Source: Candidatus Limnocylindrales bacterium (GTDB lineage Bacteria; Desulfobacterota; Binatia; UBA1149; CAITLU01). Taken from it: a DNA stretch of 64,000 bases. The notes below the pieces were generated by a model. It was not told where the DNA came from. It worked only from the letters and a program-made list of their open reading frames with translations, and did no database searches. Of the stretch, positions 54,629-62,769 are shown in pieces. The DNA is taken from positions 186,001 to 250,000 of the forward strand of contig DASPNR010000042.1 of the NCBI GenBank assembly GCA_035626395.1, written 5' to 3'. The position numbers and the translations under genes are program-made. Each line of letters opens with the position of its first letter. The stretch's first letter is position 1.

Positions 54629-54718
54629 GGAGAGGTGTCCGAGCCTGGCTGAAGGAGCACGACTCGAAATCGTGTGATCCGAAAGGGTCCGTGGGTTCAA
54701 ATCCCACCCTCTCCGCCA
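54629..54718 (+). tRNA. tRNA-Ser (CGA), CCA encoded
   Basis: Acceptor stem GGAGAGG (54629-54635) pairs with CCTCTCC (54708-54714), discriminator G, CCA 54716-54718. Anticodon loop CTCGAAA within stem CACGA/TCGTG gives anticodon CGA. The long variable arm (TGATCCGAAAGGGTCCG) is the class II Ser hallmark. T-arm GTGGG-TTCAAAT-CCCAC. Its 3' part is copied three times downstream (54719-54976). Confidence 0.97.
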
Positions 54719-54976
54719 CTCTTCTCACGCCGCGATTCAAGACAGCGTCGAGCGCGCCGCTCGCCGGCTCGCGGCTTGGGGTTCAAATCCCACCCTCTCC
54801 GCCACTCTTCTCACGCCGCGATTCGAGACAGCGTCGAGCGCGCCGCTCGCCGGCTCGCGGCTCGGGGTTCAAATCCCACCCTCTCCGCCACTCTTCTCGC
54901 GCCGCGATTCAAGACAGCGTCGAGCGCGCCGCTCGCCGGCTCGCGGCCTGGGGTTCAAATCCCACCCTCTCCGCCA
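54719..54976 (+). repeat. Three tandem 86-bp repeats each carrying a copy of the tRNA-Ser 3' end
   Basis: Units 54719-54804, 54805-54890 and 54891-54976. Each begins CTCTTCTC(A/G)CGCCGCGATTC and ends with 26 nt identical to the tRNA-Ser 3' end (GGGTTCAAATCCCACCCTCT plus CCGCCA), i.e. T-loop, 3' acceptor strand and CCA, without anticodon or 5' half. Units differ at only a few positions. The layout resembles the tRNA-tail repeats after E. coli tyrT. Possibly a precursor-processing or attachment-site relic. Confidence 0.95.
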
Positions 54977-55020
54977 AATACCTGATCGAGTGAAGGAAAG
55001 CCGCATGGTACATTCTGCCG

Positions 55021-55743
55021 ATGTACCGTTGGGCCTTGCTGTTCCTCGCACTGCTGTTCGCCGCCGTCGCCGGTCCCGCCGACGCGCAGCAGCACACCTG
55101 CGTCCTCACCATCTCGCTCATCGATGACGTGCAGGTGAACAACCTGGACTTCAATCTCTTGTACGGCTCGGCCGACGGCGAGATCGAAGGCAGCGGCAGC
55201 AACGCCGATTGCGTGCGGGCGCTGACCGGCAACGGCATCATCGCCGTCAACGACAAGGACGACATCGACCGATTGGAAGTTGCCGTAGTGCAGCTGACTG
55301 CGTTTTCCGGGCCCGTAACCATGCTCGGCTGCCGCTTCTTCTACGACACCGAGGTGCCCACTGCGGCCGACTTCAGCATCGTAGTCACCAACGCCGGCGT
55401 CGGCGGCGAAGACGACAACGTTCGGCCGCTGCCCAAGGTCAAGGTCACGAACGTCGCCTGCCCGGGCACGCTTCCGCTGACGACCACCACGCTCGGCGAG
55501 ACGACCACGACCACCACGACCCTTCCATCCAGCGATGTCTGCGGCGTCGTCGTCTCCGGCGGCGTCTCCCCGACCGCCAGCGATGCCCTGGCGGCGCTGG
55601 CATCGGCGGTCGGCGTGCGGGCCTGCGACCCCTGCAACTGCGACGCCGACGGCAATGGCAGCGTCACCGCCACCGATGCGCTGCTGATTCTTCGTGCCGC
55701 CGTAGGTTCGCCCTCGAATTTGGACTGTCCGCCCTGCGTCTGA
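55021..55743 (+). CDS. Secreted protein with Thr-rich linker and dockerin-like C-terminus
   Basis: 240 aa. Signal peptide ends at PADAQQ. Residues about 25-150 form a beta-rich head with Cys pairs (HTCVLTISLIDDVQVNNLDFNLLYG, GCRFFYDTEVPTAADFSIVV). A Thr-rich linker (LPLTTTTLGETTTTTTTLP) follows, then two dockerin-like Ca loops (SPTASDALAALASAVG, CDADGNGSVTATDALLILRAAVG) and CPPCV. The C-terminus is a near match to that of the large protein ending at 53666. The linker and tail suggest the head is displayed or anchored extracellularly through this module. It is the gene just before the bufferin operon, 62 bp upstream of bufA2, but not clearly part of it. Confidence 0.82.
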   Translation: MYRWALLFLALLFAAVAGPADAQQHTCVLTISLIDDVQVNNLDFNLLYGSADGEIEGSGSNADCVRALTGNGIIAVNDKDDIDRLEVAVVQLTAFSGPVTMLGCRFFYDTEVPTAADFSIVVTNAGVGGEDDNVRPLPKVKVTNVACPGTLPLTTTTLGETTTTTTTLPSSDVCGVVVSGGVSPTASDALAALASAVGVRACDPCNCDADGNGSVTATDALLILRAAVGSPSNLDCPPCV

Positions 55744-55805
55744 CAGTTTCTCGCTGCCCGACCTGAACACCCCGCGTCCGAGGACGCACAAGGAGAATGA
55801 TCGAC

Positions 55806-56093
55806 ATGGAGAAGTCCACCAGAGCTCTGATGACGGCTGCCTTCGGCGGCCTGCTGTTGGCAGCGACCGTCTCGACCGGCGTGGCCGAAGAGGCCAAGGG
55901 CGGCGACGCGAGCGGCAAGAAGGGCGAGTGCCACGGCGTCAACTCGTGCAAGGGCACCGGCGAGTGCGGCGGCGACGGCCACGGCTGTCACGGCAAGAAC
56001 GAGTGCAAGGGCAAGGGCTGGATCAGCATGACCAAGGCCGATTGCGAGGCGAAGGGCGGAAAATTCAAGGATGGCGGCGGCCACGCCCACTGA
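55806..56093 (+). CDS. bufA2: Bufferin precursor (BufA2-like), ribosomally made copper-binding peptide
   Basis: 95 aa. I take ATG 55806 (AGGAG 10 bp upstream) rather than 55797. Signal peptide (TAAFGGLLLAATVSTGVAEE), then a Cys/His/Gly/Lys-rich core: ECHGVNSCKGTGECGGDGHG, CHGKNECKGKGW and KADCEAKGG, six Cys in all. The pattern CHGxNSCKGT...CKGKGW and the position right before a DUF692 gene fit BufA2-type bufferins, whose Cys are converted to thiooxazoles by MNIO enzymes BufB and BufC. The mature peptide would bind copper in the periplasm. The final 23 bp overlap the bufB start. Confidence 0.85.
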   Translation: MEKSTRALMTAAFGGLLLAATVSTGVAEEAKGGDASGKKGECHGVNSCKGTGECGGDGHGCHGKNECKGKGWISMTKADCEAKGGKFKDGGGHAH

Positions 56094-56973
56094 TCGCGAC
56101 GCTGCAGCCGCGGTCAACGCGGTAGGAGTGGGGCTGCGCCCCGTCCACTACCCGTGTCTTCTGGAACGGCCTCGAACCGCGGTGACGTGGTTCGAGGCCA
56201 TCTCCGAAAACTACATGGACAGCCACGGCCGTCCGCTCCAGGTGCTGGAGCGGATCCGCGCCGATTTCCCCATCGCACTTCACGGCGTCTCGCTATCCAT
56301 CGGCTATCGCCCGACCGCGCAGGCGGCCGATGCCTTCGCCGAGCTTCGCGCGCGCTATCTTCGCAAGCTCGCCGCGCTGGCAGACCGCATCGATCCTTTC
56401 CTCGTCTCCGACCATCTGTGCTGGACCGGCATTGCGGGCGCCAACGTGCACGATCTTCTGCCGACGCCGCTGACCGACGAGGCGCTGGCGTGGATCGTCG
56501 AGCAGATCGACGAGGTGCAGGGCGCGCTCGGCCGCAGCATCGTGCTGGAGAACGTCTCCAGCTATCTGACCTACGCCTCCTCGACGTGGACCGAGTGGGA
56601 CTTCCTTGCCGAGGTCGCACGCCGGTCGGGCTGCGGCATCCTGCTCGACGTCAACAACGTCTACGTCAGCGCGCGCAATCACGGCTTCGACGCGCGTGCC
56701 TACCTGGATGCCATTCCGCCGGCCTCCGTGGCGCAGATCCATCTTGCCGGCCACACCGACATGCAAGCCTACCTGTTCGACACGCATTCACGGCCGGTGT
56801 GCGCGGAGGTGTGGGAGCTGTTCGACCATGTCATCGCGCGCCTTCCCGGCGTGCCGGTGTTGATCGAGTGGGACGACGACATTCCGGAGTTCCCGGCGCT
56901 CGAAGCCGAAGCGCAGCGCGCGGCGGCGATCGCGCGGCGCCATCATCCCGGCGCGGAAGGCGCGGCGGCGTGA
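56071..56973 (+). CDS. bufB: BufB, MNIO (DUF692) multinuclear iron oxidase of bufferin maturation
   Basis: 300 aa. TIM-barrel DUF692 enzyme of the MbnB/TglH/BufB group that oxidises Cys residues of a peptide with iron and O2. Conserved His/Glu/Asp/Asn candidates for iron ligands: H71 (LHGVSLSIG), H115 (VSDHLCW), E160 (LENVSSY), D193/N195/N196 (LLDVNNVYVS), H228 (HLAGH), H239 and E266 (IEWDDDIPE). The start ATG 56071 overlaps the end of bufA2, so both are translated together. The family needs a partner such as BufC for substrate recognition, and that gene follows. Confidence 0.93.
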   Translation: MAAATPTDRDAAAAVNAVGVGLRPVHYPCLLERPRTAVTWFEAISENYMDSHGRPLQVLERIRADFPIALHGVSLSIGYRPTAQAADAFAELRARYLRKLAALADRIDPFLVSDHLCWTGIAGANVHDLLPTPLTDEALAWIVEQIDEVQGALGRSIVLENVSSYLTYASSTWTEWDFLAEVARRSGCGILLDVNNVYVSARNHGFDARAYLDAIPPASVAQIHLAGHTDMQAYLFDTHSRPVCAEVWELFDHVIARLPGVPVLIEWDDDIPEFPALEAEAQRAAAIARRHHPGAEGAAA

Positions 56974-57058
56974 TGGCCGTGATCGGAACGCTGCGACGAT
57001 CTGTGGCTGCCGCGTGCGGCGCCCCGAGCGCCGTTGCCGGCGAGGGAGCAGTGGCGGC

Positions 57059-57880
57059 GTGAGCGCGAAGTCCGAACCGCGCCGGCTCGATGCGCTGCAG
57101 TCGGACCTCGCTCGCAGCCTGATCGACGGCACTGCCCTCCCGCTTGCCGGCAGCGAGATCATTCCGGGCGGCGATCTCGATGCCGAGGGAGCGCTCGACG
57201 TCTACCGGCGCGGCTACCGCGCGCGCCTTACCGAACAACTCGGCGAGACGTACGAGGCGGTGTGGTGGGTGCTCGGCGACGAAGGCTTCTTCGACGTCTG
57301 CCGCCGCTACATCGCGGAGCATCCGTCTTCCTCCTACAACCTGAGCGACTATGGCGAAGGCCTGGCCGACTTCCTTGCCGCCGCGCCCGAGAGCACCGAG
57401 ATGGAGGCGCTGCCGGACCTGGCGCGCCTGGAGTGGCGGTTCAAGGAGCTGTTCCACGCGCCCGAGCACGCGCACGTGCCGGTGGAGGAGCTTGCCGCGC
57501 TCGGCGACCTCTCGTCGGTGCGCCTGGTTCTCGGCGAGGCCGTGGGGCTGATCGAGTCGCGCTTCGCCATCGGCGAGATCTTCGCGCGGCGCAAGGAGCC
57601 GCCCGACGCTGCCGCGCCCTTCGACTGGCGCCGACCGCAGCGTCTGCTGCTCTACAAGCTGGACGGGCAGATCTACACCAAGGAGCTGCCCGCAGGCGCG
57701 TTCGCGGTCCTCGAGGCGCTGCGAGATGGCGCCAGGGTCGAGGATGCGCTGGTGGCGGCCCTGGAAGCCGATGACGGCTTCGGCGAGGAGCAGGCCAGTG
57801 CCGTGTTCGAGCTGCTCGCGCGCTGCGGCCTGGTGACCTCTGCGGCTGCGAGCGCTTCCCCCATTACTTCAACGCCATAA
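57059..57880 (+). CDS. bufC: BufC, DUF2063-type partner of BufB
   Basis: 273 aa from GTG 57059 with GAGGGAG about ten bases upstream; the frame extends to 57014 without support. N-terminal DUF2063 domain: LDALQSDLARSLIDGTALPL, VYRRGYRARLTEQLGETYEAVWWVLGDEGFFDVCRRYIAEHPSSSYNLSDYGEGLADFL. This is the conserved RRE-like recruiting domain that delivers the precursor to the MNIO enzyme. A C-terminal helical part follows. It sits 85 bp after bufB. A fourth gene of known buf operons (DoxX-like bufD) is absent; the next gene encodes a different, secreted protein. Confidence 0.9.
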   Translation: MSAKSEPRRLDALQSDLARSLIDGTALPLAGSEIIPGGDLDAEGALDVYRRGYRARLTEQLGETYEAVWWVLGDEGFFDVCRRYIAEHPSSSYNLSDYGEGLADFLAAAPESTEMEALPDLARLEWRFKELFHAPEHAHVPVEELAALGDLSSVRLVLGEAVGLIESRFAIGEIFARRKEPPDAAAPFDWRRPQRLLLYKLDGQIYTKELPAGAFAVLEALRDGARVEDALVAALEADDGFGEEQASAVFELLARCGLVTSAAASASPITSTP

Positions 57881-57949
57881 TTCCCCGCGCTCCTGTGGCC
57901 CCAGCCCCGCAACGGCGGCATGATGCGCCTCGCAAGGGGGATCGACCAC

Positions 57950-60922
57950 ATGCTCATGCCACTGTGCCCGGCGCGCCTGCGCATCGCGCTTGCCATCTTC
58001 GCCTGCGTCGCTGCCTCGGCGACTCCTGCCCACGCGGTCATCGTCGCCGACTCGGCGAGCGACGTCTGCGCGGCCGCGGCCGATCCGTGCATCGTCAGCC
58101 AGGAGGTGGACGTCGTCGACGGCTCCATTCTCGATTTCGGCACACGGACGGTTCAGATCCAGGGCTCCGGCGTCTTCGATTTCGACACCGGAGACGGAGT
58201 CATCTCCTGCGGCAGCCTGGTCGCCGCCGTCAGCGGCAACGCGATCAAGGCTAGGGGAAATGCGGATGGCGGCGGCAGCGCCGGCGGTGCCATCGAGGTT
58301 CAGGCCCGCCGGCGCTGCTCGCTCGATTCTTCGGTGACGTGCTTCGTTCACGCAGATTGCGCCGCAGCCTCCGCCGGTCAGTGCACGAGCGGCACCGGCA
58401 CCGTGTCGCTGGACGGCAGGATCCTGGGCAACGCGGATGTTCCGGCGCGCGTGACGGTGCGCGCTGCCGGGGAGATCGAGATTCTCGGGCAGATCACCGT
58501 GGCCGCGACGTCGTCGGAGTCTGACGGTGGGTCCATCTCCATCTACTCCGAGCTCGGCTCCATCCTCATCGACGACAGTGTCTCCGCGACCGGCGGCGCA
58601 TTCGGCAGCGGCGGCGTCGTGGTGCTGCAGGCCGGCGCGGACGTGGACGTCGATGCGGTCATCGACGTCAACGGCGGCGACTTCGACGGCGGCGTCGTGA
58701 CCATCTTTGCCGCCGGCAACGTCTCGATCACCGAGGACATCACGGCCAACGCGACCAGCGGTGCCGGCTTCGGCGGCGAGATCGACGTGCAGGCGGGCGG
58801 CGACCTGGCGATCGTCGGCGGCGGTTCCTCCAACCGGCTCAACCTGTCCACCGAAGGACACCAGTCCTCCGACAATTTTGCCGGCGATGGCGGCCTGCAG
58901 TCGTACGAAGCCGGCGGCGCCATCGACGTGTCGCAGTACGTGCGTTTCGAGGCCAACGGCTCGCCGCCCGACGGCTTCGGAGAGCTGATCTCGTTCTTCT
59001 CGGGCGAGGAGACCACGATTGCAGGCCAGATCATCAGCAAGGCCAAGGGCGGCCAGGGCGGCGGCGGCAACGTCGAGCTGGCCAGCGACGGTGCCATCAC
59101 TCTGACTTCGACCGCATCGATCGACGTTACCGGGCAGGCCTCGGGCGGCGGCGAAGTGCGCCTGGACGCCGCAGGCGACCTGGATGTCTCGGGCACGATC
59201 GACGCCAGCGGCGGCAACGGCGGCGTGGCCGGACGCGTGCTGGCGGAGTCGGCGGCCAACGCGAGCGTCGGCGGCACGCTGCTGGCAAGCGGCACCAGCT
59301 CCTCGTTCTCGCATGGCGAGCTCGTCGTCGAGGCTTGCCGCGTCGTCGTCACGGGCACGCTCAACAACTCGGGCGACGCCGGCGAGAATCTGCTCGTGGG
59401 GCGCGAGCGCATCACTGTCGCCTCCACCGGCTCGGTCCTGGCCAGCGGTGCCGGCGCCAGCAACACCTTCCAGTACCGCGACTCTGCCAAGCCGCCTGTC
59501 GTGCAGGGAACCGTCTCGCCGTCGCCCATCCTGGTCGTGGATCCGACGCTGGAGGGGTGTCCCGTTTGTGGCAACGCCGAGATCGATCAGGGAGAGAGCT
59601 GCGACGACGGCGGCCTGCAAAGCGGCGACGGCTGCAATTCCTCGTGCGAGGACGAAGGCTGCATCGCGCAGACGCCGGGCTACCCCGGTGTGGCTCTTTG
59701 CGACGACGGCAACCAGTGCACCGACGATGCGTGCGACGCCGTCGCGCACGCGTGCACGCACACTGGCAACGACTGCTCCGACGGCATCGCGTGCACGACC
59801 GATGCGTGCGCCGGAAACGTCTGCACGCACGTGCCGGTAAGCGCGCAGTGCGACGATTCGAACCCCTGCACGGCCGACACCTGCTCGACCAGCGTCGGCT
59901 GTGTGCACCCGCCGCAGGAATCGACGTGCGACGACGGCGTGTTCTGCAACGGCTCCGATTCCTGCAGCGGCGGAACGTGCAGCATGCACGCCGGCGATCC
60001 CTGCGCCGGCGGCGCCGAGTGCGCCGACGTCTGCGACGAAGATGCCGACGCCTGCCGCACGCCGGCCGGGGTCGGCTGCAGCGATGACGGCAATGCGTGC
60101 AGCGACGACGTCTGCGACGGCCTCGGCGCGTGCACCCACCCCGCCAACGCCGCCCCTTGCAACGACGGCCTCTTCTGCAACGGCGCCGACACGTGCGCGG
60201 GCGGCACCTGCAGCCAGCATGCCGGCGATCCGTGCGCGGGCGGCGGCGAATGCAGCAACGCCTGCAGCGAGAGCGGCGATCATTGTCTGGCTTCCGGCGG
60301 CACCGCGTGTTCCGACGACGCCAACGTCTGCACCGACGATGCCTGCGACGGCGCCGGCACCTGCAGCCATGACGCGAATGCCGCACCGTGCGACGACCTC
60401 AACTTCTGCACCATCGACGACGTCTGCAGCGGCGGCTCCTGCGTTGCCACGCCGGCGCCGCTGCTCGACGTGGCCGCGCTGAAGGTGCAGCTGCAGCCGT
60501 ACGACGACGACGATCGCATGGGTCTCAAAGCCGCCTTCCCGATATCGGCGCTGCCGGACTCGCCGGTGGACGGCGGGATGCGCATCGTCGTCAGCGACGA
60601 TGACGGCCGGGTGGTTTTCGAGGCCGCCGTGCCGCCGGGCGCGTTCGAAGGCAGCGCCGACGGCAGCGTGTTTCGCTTCAAGGCCGAGTCACCGGCGGAT
60701 GCAGGCGGCATCGCCAAGGCGAGCCTGAAGGCGACGGCGGCCAGCGGCGAGGTCAAGGTGCGGGTGAAGATCGCATCGGTCGATCTGACCGAGGTGCGCG
60801 CTTCCGAGCGTCTAGCCACCGCCATCCTGTTCGGCGACGACCCCGGCAGCTCTCCGTGCACCGGCTCGGCGCTGCTCGATTGTGCGGGCGCTGCCACCAA
60901 GATTTCGTGCGCCAGCCCCTGA
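57950..60922 (+). CDS. Very large secreted Cys-rich protein, paralogue of the 50289 gene
   Basis: 990 aa. ATG 57950 is chosen because AAGGGGG, the site used by the two genes at 5108 and 7431, lies nine bases upstream; in-frame ATG 57920 is possible. Signal peptide ends near TPAHA. The beta-rich N-terminal body parallels the 50289 protein (GTRTVQIQGSGVFDFDTGDG, ATGGAFGSGGVVVLQAG, NGGDFDGG). Cys-rich modules follow from about residue 535 (CGNAEIDQGESCDDGG, CxDGxxCT...). The end is not dockerin-like: a beta-rich tail of about 130 residues (ALKVQLQPYDDDDRMGLKAAFPIS, DDDGRVVFEAAVPPGAFEGS, EVKVRVKIASVDLTEV) resembles the tail of the dihaem protein at 34888. Role probably extracellular; exact function unknown. 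Confidence 0.87.
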   Translation: MLMPLCPARLRIALAIFACVAASATPAHAVIVADSASDVCAAAADPCIVSQEVDVVDGSILDFGTRTVQIQGSGVFDFDTGDGVISCGSLVAAVSGNAIKARGNADGGGSAGGAIEVQARRRCSLDSSVTCFVHADCAAASAGQCTSGTGTVSLDGRILGNADVPARVTVRAAGEIEILGQITVAATSSESDGGSISIYSELGSILIDDSVSATGGAFGSGGVVVLQAGADVDVDAVIDVNGGDFDGGVVTIFAAGNVSITEDITANATSGAGFGGEIDVQAGGDLAIVGGGSSNRLNLSTEGHQSSDNFAGDGGLQSYEAGGAIDVSQYVRFEANGSPPDGFGELISFFSGEETTIAGQIISKAKGGQGGGGNVELASDGAITLTSTASIDVTGQASGGGEVRLDAAGDLDVSGTIDASGGNGGVAGRVLAESAANASVGGTLLASGTSSSFSHGELVVEACRVVVTGTLNNSGDAGENLLVGRERITVASTGSVLASGAGASNTFQYRDSAKPPVVQGTVSPSPILVVDPTLEGCPVCGNAEIDQGESCDDGGLQSGDGCNSSCEDEGCIAQTPGYPGVALCDDGNQCTDDACDAVAHACTHTGNDCSDGIACTTDACAGNVCTHVPVSAQCDDSNPCTADTCSTSVGCVHPPQESTCDDGVFCNGSDSCSGGTCSMHAGDPCAGGAECADVCDEDADACRTPAGVGCSDDGNACSDDVCDGLGACTHPANAAPCNDGLFCNGADTCAGGTCSQHAGDPCAGGGECSNACSESGDHCLASGGTACSDDANVCTDDACDGAGTCSHDANAAPCDDLNFCTIDDVCSGGSCVATPAPLLDVAALKVQLQPYDDDDRMGLKAAFPISALPDSPVDGGMRIVVSDDDGRVVFEAAVPPGAFEGSADGSVFRFKAESPADAGGIAKASLKATAASGEVKVRVKIASVDLTEVRASERLATAILFGDDPGSSPCTGSALLDCAGAATKISCASP

Positions 60923-61061
60923 CGGCGTGCGCCGAAGGGGAGGCGCAGCCACCTCGCTCGGCACTTCGCGACGCCGCCGCAGCTGCGCGAGGTCGTGTCA
61001 TACCCGTGCACGACGGCAGGTGGCGGCTTGCTGCGCGAGCATGTGCTGATAGCGTGGCGGC

Positions 61062-61703
61062 GTGATCCCGCTGCCCGAGCACATTCCGATCTTCCCGCTG
61101 AGCGAGGTGGTGCTGTTCCCCGACACCATGCTGCCGCTGCACATCTTCGAGCCGCGCTATCGCAAGATGCTCGCCGACGCGCTCGACGGCGACAGGGTGA
61201 TCGGCATGGTGCTCATCAAGGATCCCGATGCCGATCCGCCTGCGGTCTATCCGGTGGGCTGCGCCGGGACCATCATCGAGCACAAGCCTTTCGCCGATGG
61301 GCGGTCGATGATCGTGCTGCAGGGAACCGTGAAGTTCCGCATCCGCCGCGAGCTCGATGCCGACGAGCCCTACCGCGTCGTGCAGGCGCAGGCATTGTAC
61401 GAGGGGCCGCCGCCGATGGATCTGGTGCGAAGCTGGCGCGAGGAGCTGCGGCAGAACCTCATCGATCTGGTCAAGGCGAGCTCCGGCGAGGAAGAGATGA
61501 TCCATCGCCTCTTCGAGAAGCTCGACCTGATGGCGATGACCAACTCGCTGTGCGCCAGCCTGCCGCTGGACGTTCTCGAAAAGCAGAGCCTGCTCGAGTG
61601 CGCGACCATCGAGCAGCGCGAGCATCAGCTGTCCACCCTCCTGCAGTTCAAGGTCGCCGAAGCTCGCCTCGGCATCGACGCTTCGCGCGACGCCGACACC
61701 TGA
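61062..61703 (+). CDS. Lon N-terminal (substrate-binding) domain protein
   Basis: 213 aa, GTG 61062. The Lon N-terminal domain alone, without AAA+ or protease parts: PLPEHIPIFPLSEVVLFPDTMLPLHIFEPRYRKMLADAL at the N-terminus, YPVGCAGTIIEHKPFADGRSMIVLQGTVKFRI, and a C-terminal helical part ending in REHQLSTLLQFKVAEARLG. Stand-alone LON-domain (PF02190) proteins are common in Proteobacteria and may act as substrate adaptors or sensors. It is the first gene of a downstream group on the plus strand. No strong ribosome binding site. Confidence 0.9.
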   Translation: MIPLPEHIPIFPLSEVVLFPDTMLPLHIFEPRYRKMLADALDGDRVIGMVLIKDPDADPPAVYPVGCAGTIIEHKPFADGRSMIVLQGTVKFRIRRELDADEPYRVVQAQALYEGPPPMDLVRSWREELRQNLIDLVKASSGEEEMIHRLFEKLDLMAMTNSLCASLPLDVLEKQSLLECATIEQREHQLSTLLQFKVAEARLGIDASRDADT

Positions 61704-61718
61704 GACGCAACGGGCGGC

Positions 61719-61991
61719 TTGAGGTGGAGCGGGCAGGCCGGCATAGAGCGGCAGGTGGGGTTCCTCGCACTTCTGATCGGTGCCGCAGCGGCCTTCCGCC
61801 TGCAAAGCACGCCTCTGGCGGCCGCCGCCGCCATCTGTGCCGGTCTGCAGGGCGCCGCCTGGATCGCGTTGATCGTCACGAGCCGCGGCGAGCGGCCGGC
61901 GCCGCGCCTTCTGACGGCGCTGCATCATGTATGCGCGGCGCTGTCGGGATTCTTCCTGTTCGTCTCGTTCGCGATGGGGCCGGTGCAATGA
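61719..61991 (+). CDS. Small membrane protein
   Basis: About 78-90 aa with three hydrophobic stretches (VGFLALLIGAAAAFRL, LAAAAAICAGLQGAAWIALIV, LLTALHHVCAALSGFFLFVSFAM). TTG 61719 gives 90 aa; an internal GTG at 61755 leaves 78. No known domain. It lies 15 bp after the LON-domain gene and 64 bp before the HAD gene, so it probably belongs to the same transcript. Gene reality rests on frame and hydrophobicity only. Confidence 0.55.
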   Translation: MRWSGQAGIERQVGFLALLIGAAAAFRLQSTPLAAAAAICAGLQGAAWIALIVTSRGERPAPRLLTALHHVCAALSGFFLFVSFAMGPVQ

Positions 61992-62055
61992 GCGGCGTTC
62001 AGGGCGCAGGCCGCAACGCGTGCAGCGACCGCCCACTGCGCGCCGGGAGGACCGC

Positions 62056-62721
62056 GTGAGACTGCCGAGGCCCGCAGCAGGGGTGATCTTCGATCTGGAT
62101 GGCGTCCTGCTCGACACCGAGCACTTCTACACCGAGGTGACGCAGGAGATCTGCGGCGGCTACGGCAAGGTTTTCGACTGGTCGATCAAGCGCAACATGA
62201 TCGGGCGTCCTTCGCTGGAATCGGCGCAGTATCTGGTCGAAGCGCTGTCGCTCCCGATCACGCCGCAGGAGTATCTGAAGCGACGCGGCGCGCGTCTGGA
62301 GGAGCTGTTTGCCGGAGCGCTCGAGCAGCCGGGCGCCGAGCGGTTCACACGCGCGCTGTGCGAGCGCCGCGTGCCGATCGCGGTCGCCACCAGCAGCGAG
62401 CGGCGGCTGTTCGAGCTCAAGACCGGCAGGCACGGAGAATGGTTCGGTTGCTTCGGCGCGGTCGTCGTCGGTGACGATCCTCGCGTGAAGGCTGGCAAAC
62501 CGGCGCCCGACATCTTTCTGGTCGCAGCTTCCGAGCTCGGCATCGAGCCGTCGCGGTGCGTGGTGTTCGAGGATGCGCCGGCCGGTCTTCAGGCAGCGCG
62601 CGCGGCTGGCATGATGGTGGTGGCGCTGCCCGATCCGGCGATGGACCGCGCCCCGTACGAGAGCGCGGATCTGGTGATCGACTCCTTCGACCAGATCACT
62701 CCGGAAGATCTCGGACTGTAG
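62056..62721 (+). CDS. HAD-superfamily phosphatase/phosphoglucomutase-like
   Basis: 221 aa from GTG 62056 with GGGAGG five bases upstream. HAD motifs: I FDLDGVLLDTEHF (nucleophile Asp in DLD), II VATSSERRLF, III KPAPDIF, IV VFEDAPAGLQAARAAGM. The four-helix cap between motifs I and II places it with beta-phosphoglucomutase-type subfamily IA phosphatases. It hydrolyses or transfers small phosphates; substrate unknown. It is convergent with the osmC gene at its 3' end. Confidence 0.92.
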   Translation: MRLPRPAAGVIFDLDGVLLDTEHFYTEVTQEICGGYGKVFDWSIKRNMIGRPSLESAQYLVEALSLPITPQEYLKRRGARLEELFAGALEQPGAERFTRALCERRVPIAVATSSERRLFELKTGRHGEWFGCFGAVVVGDDPRVKAGKPAPDIFLVAASELGIEPSRCVVFEDAPAGLQAARAAGMMVVALPDPAMDRAPYESADLVIDSFDQITPEDLGL

Positions 62722-62769
62722 TGGCCGCGCGAAACGGTCGCGTCCCGACGAAGCGTCTTCGCCGGCGAC

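Noticed and set aside
54719-54976. CRISPR array
   Set aside because: Only three units, near-identical over their whole length with no variable spacers, and matching a tRNA 3' end.
54674-54985. 103-aa Arg-rich (protamine-like) protein across the tRNA repeats
   Set aside because: It arises from translating the tRNA and repeat copies. GSNPTLSA-type strings are typical spurious translations of tRNA ends, and the 86-bp unit changes frame in each copy.
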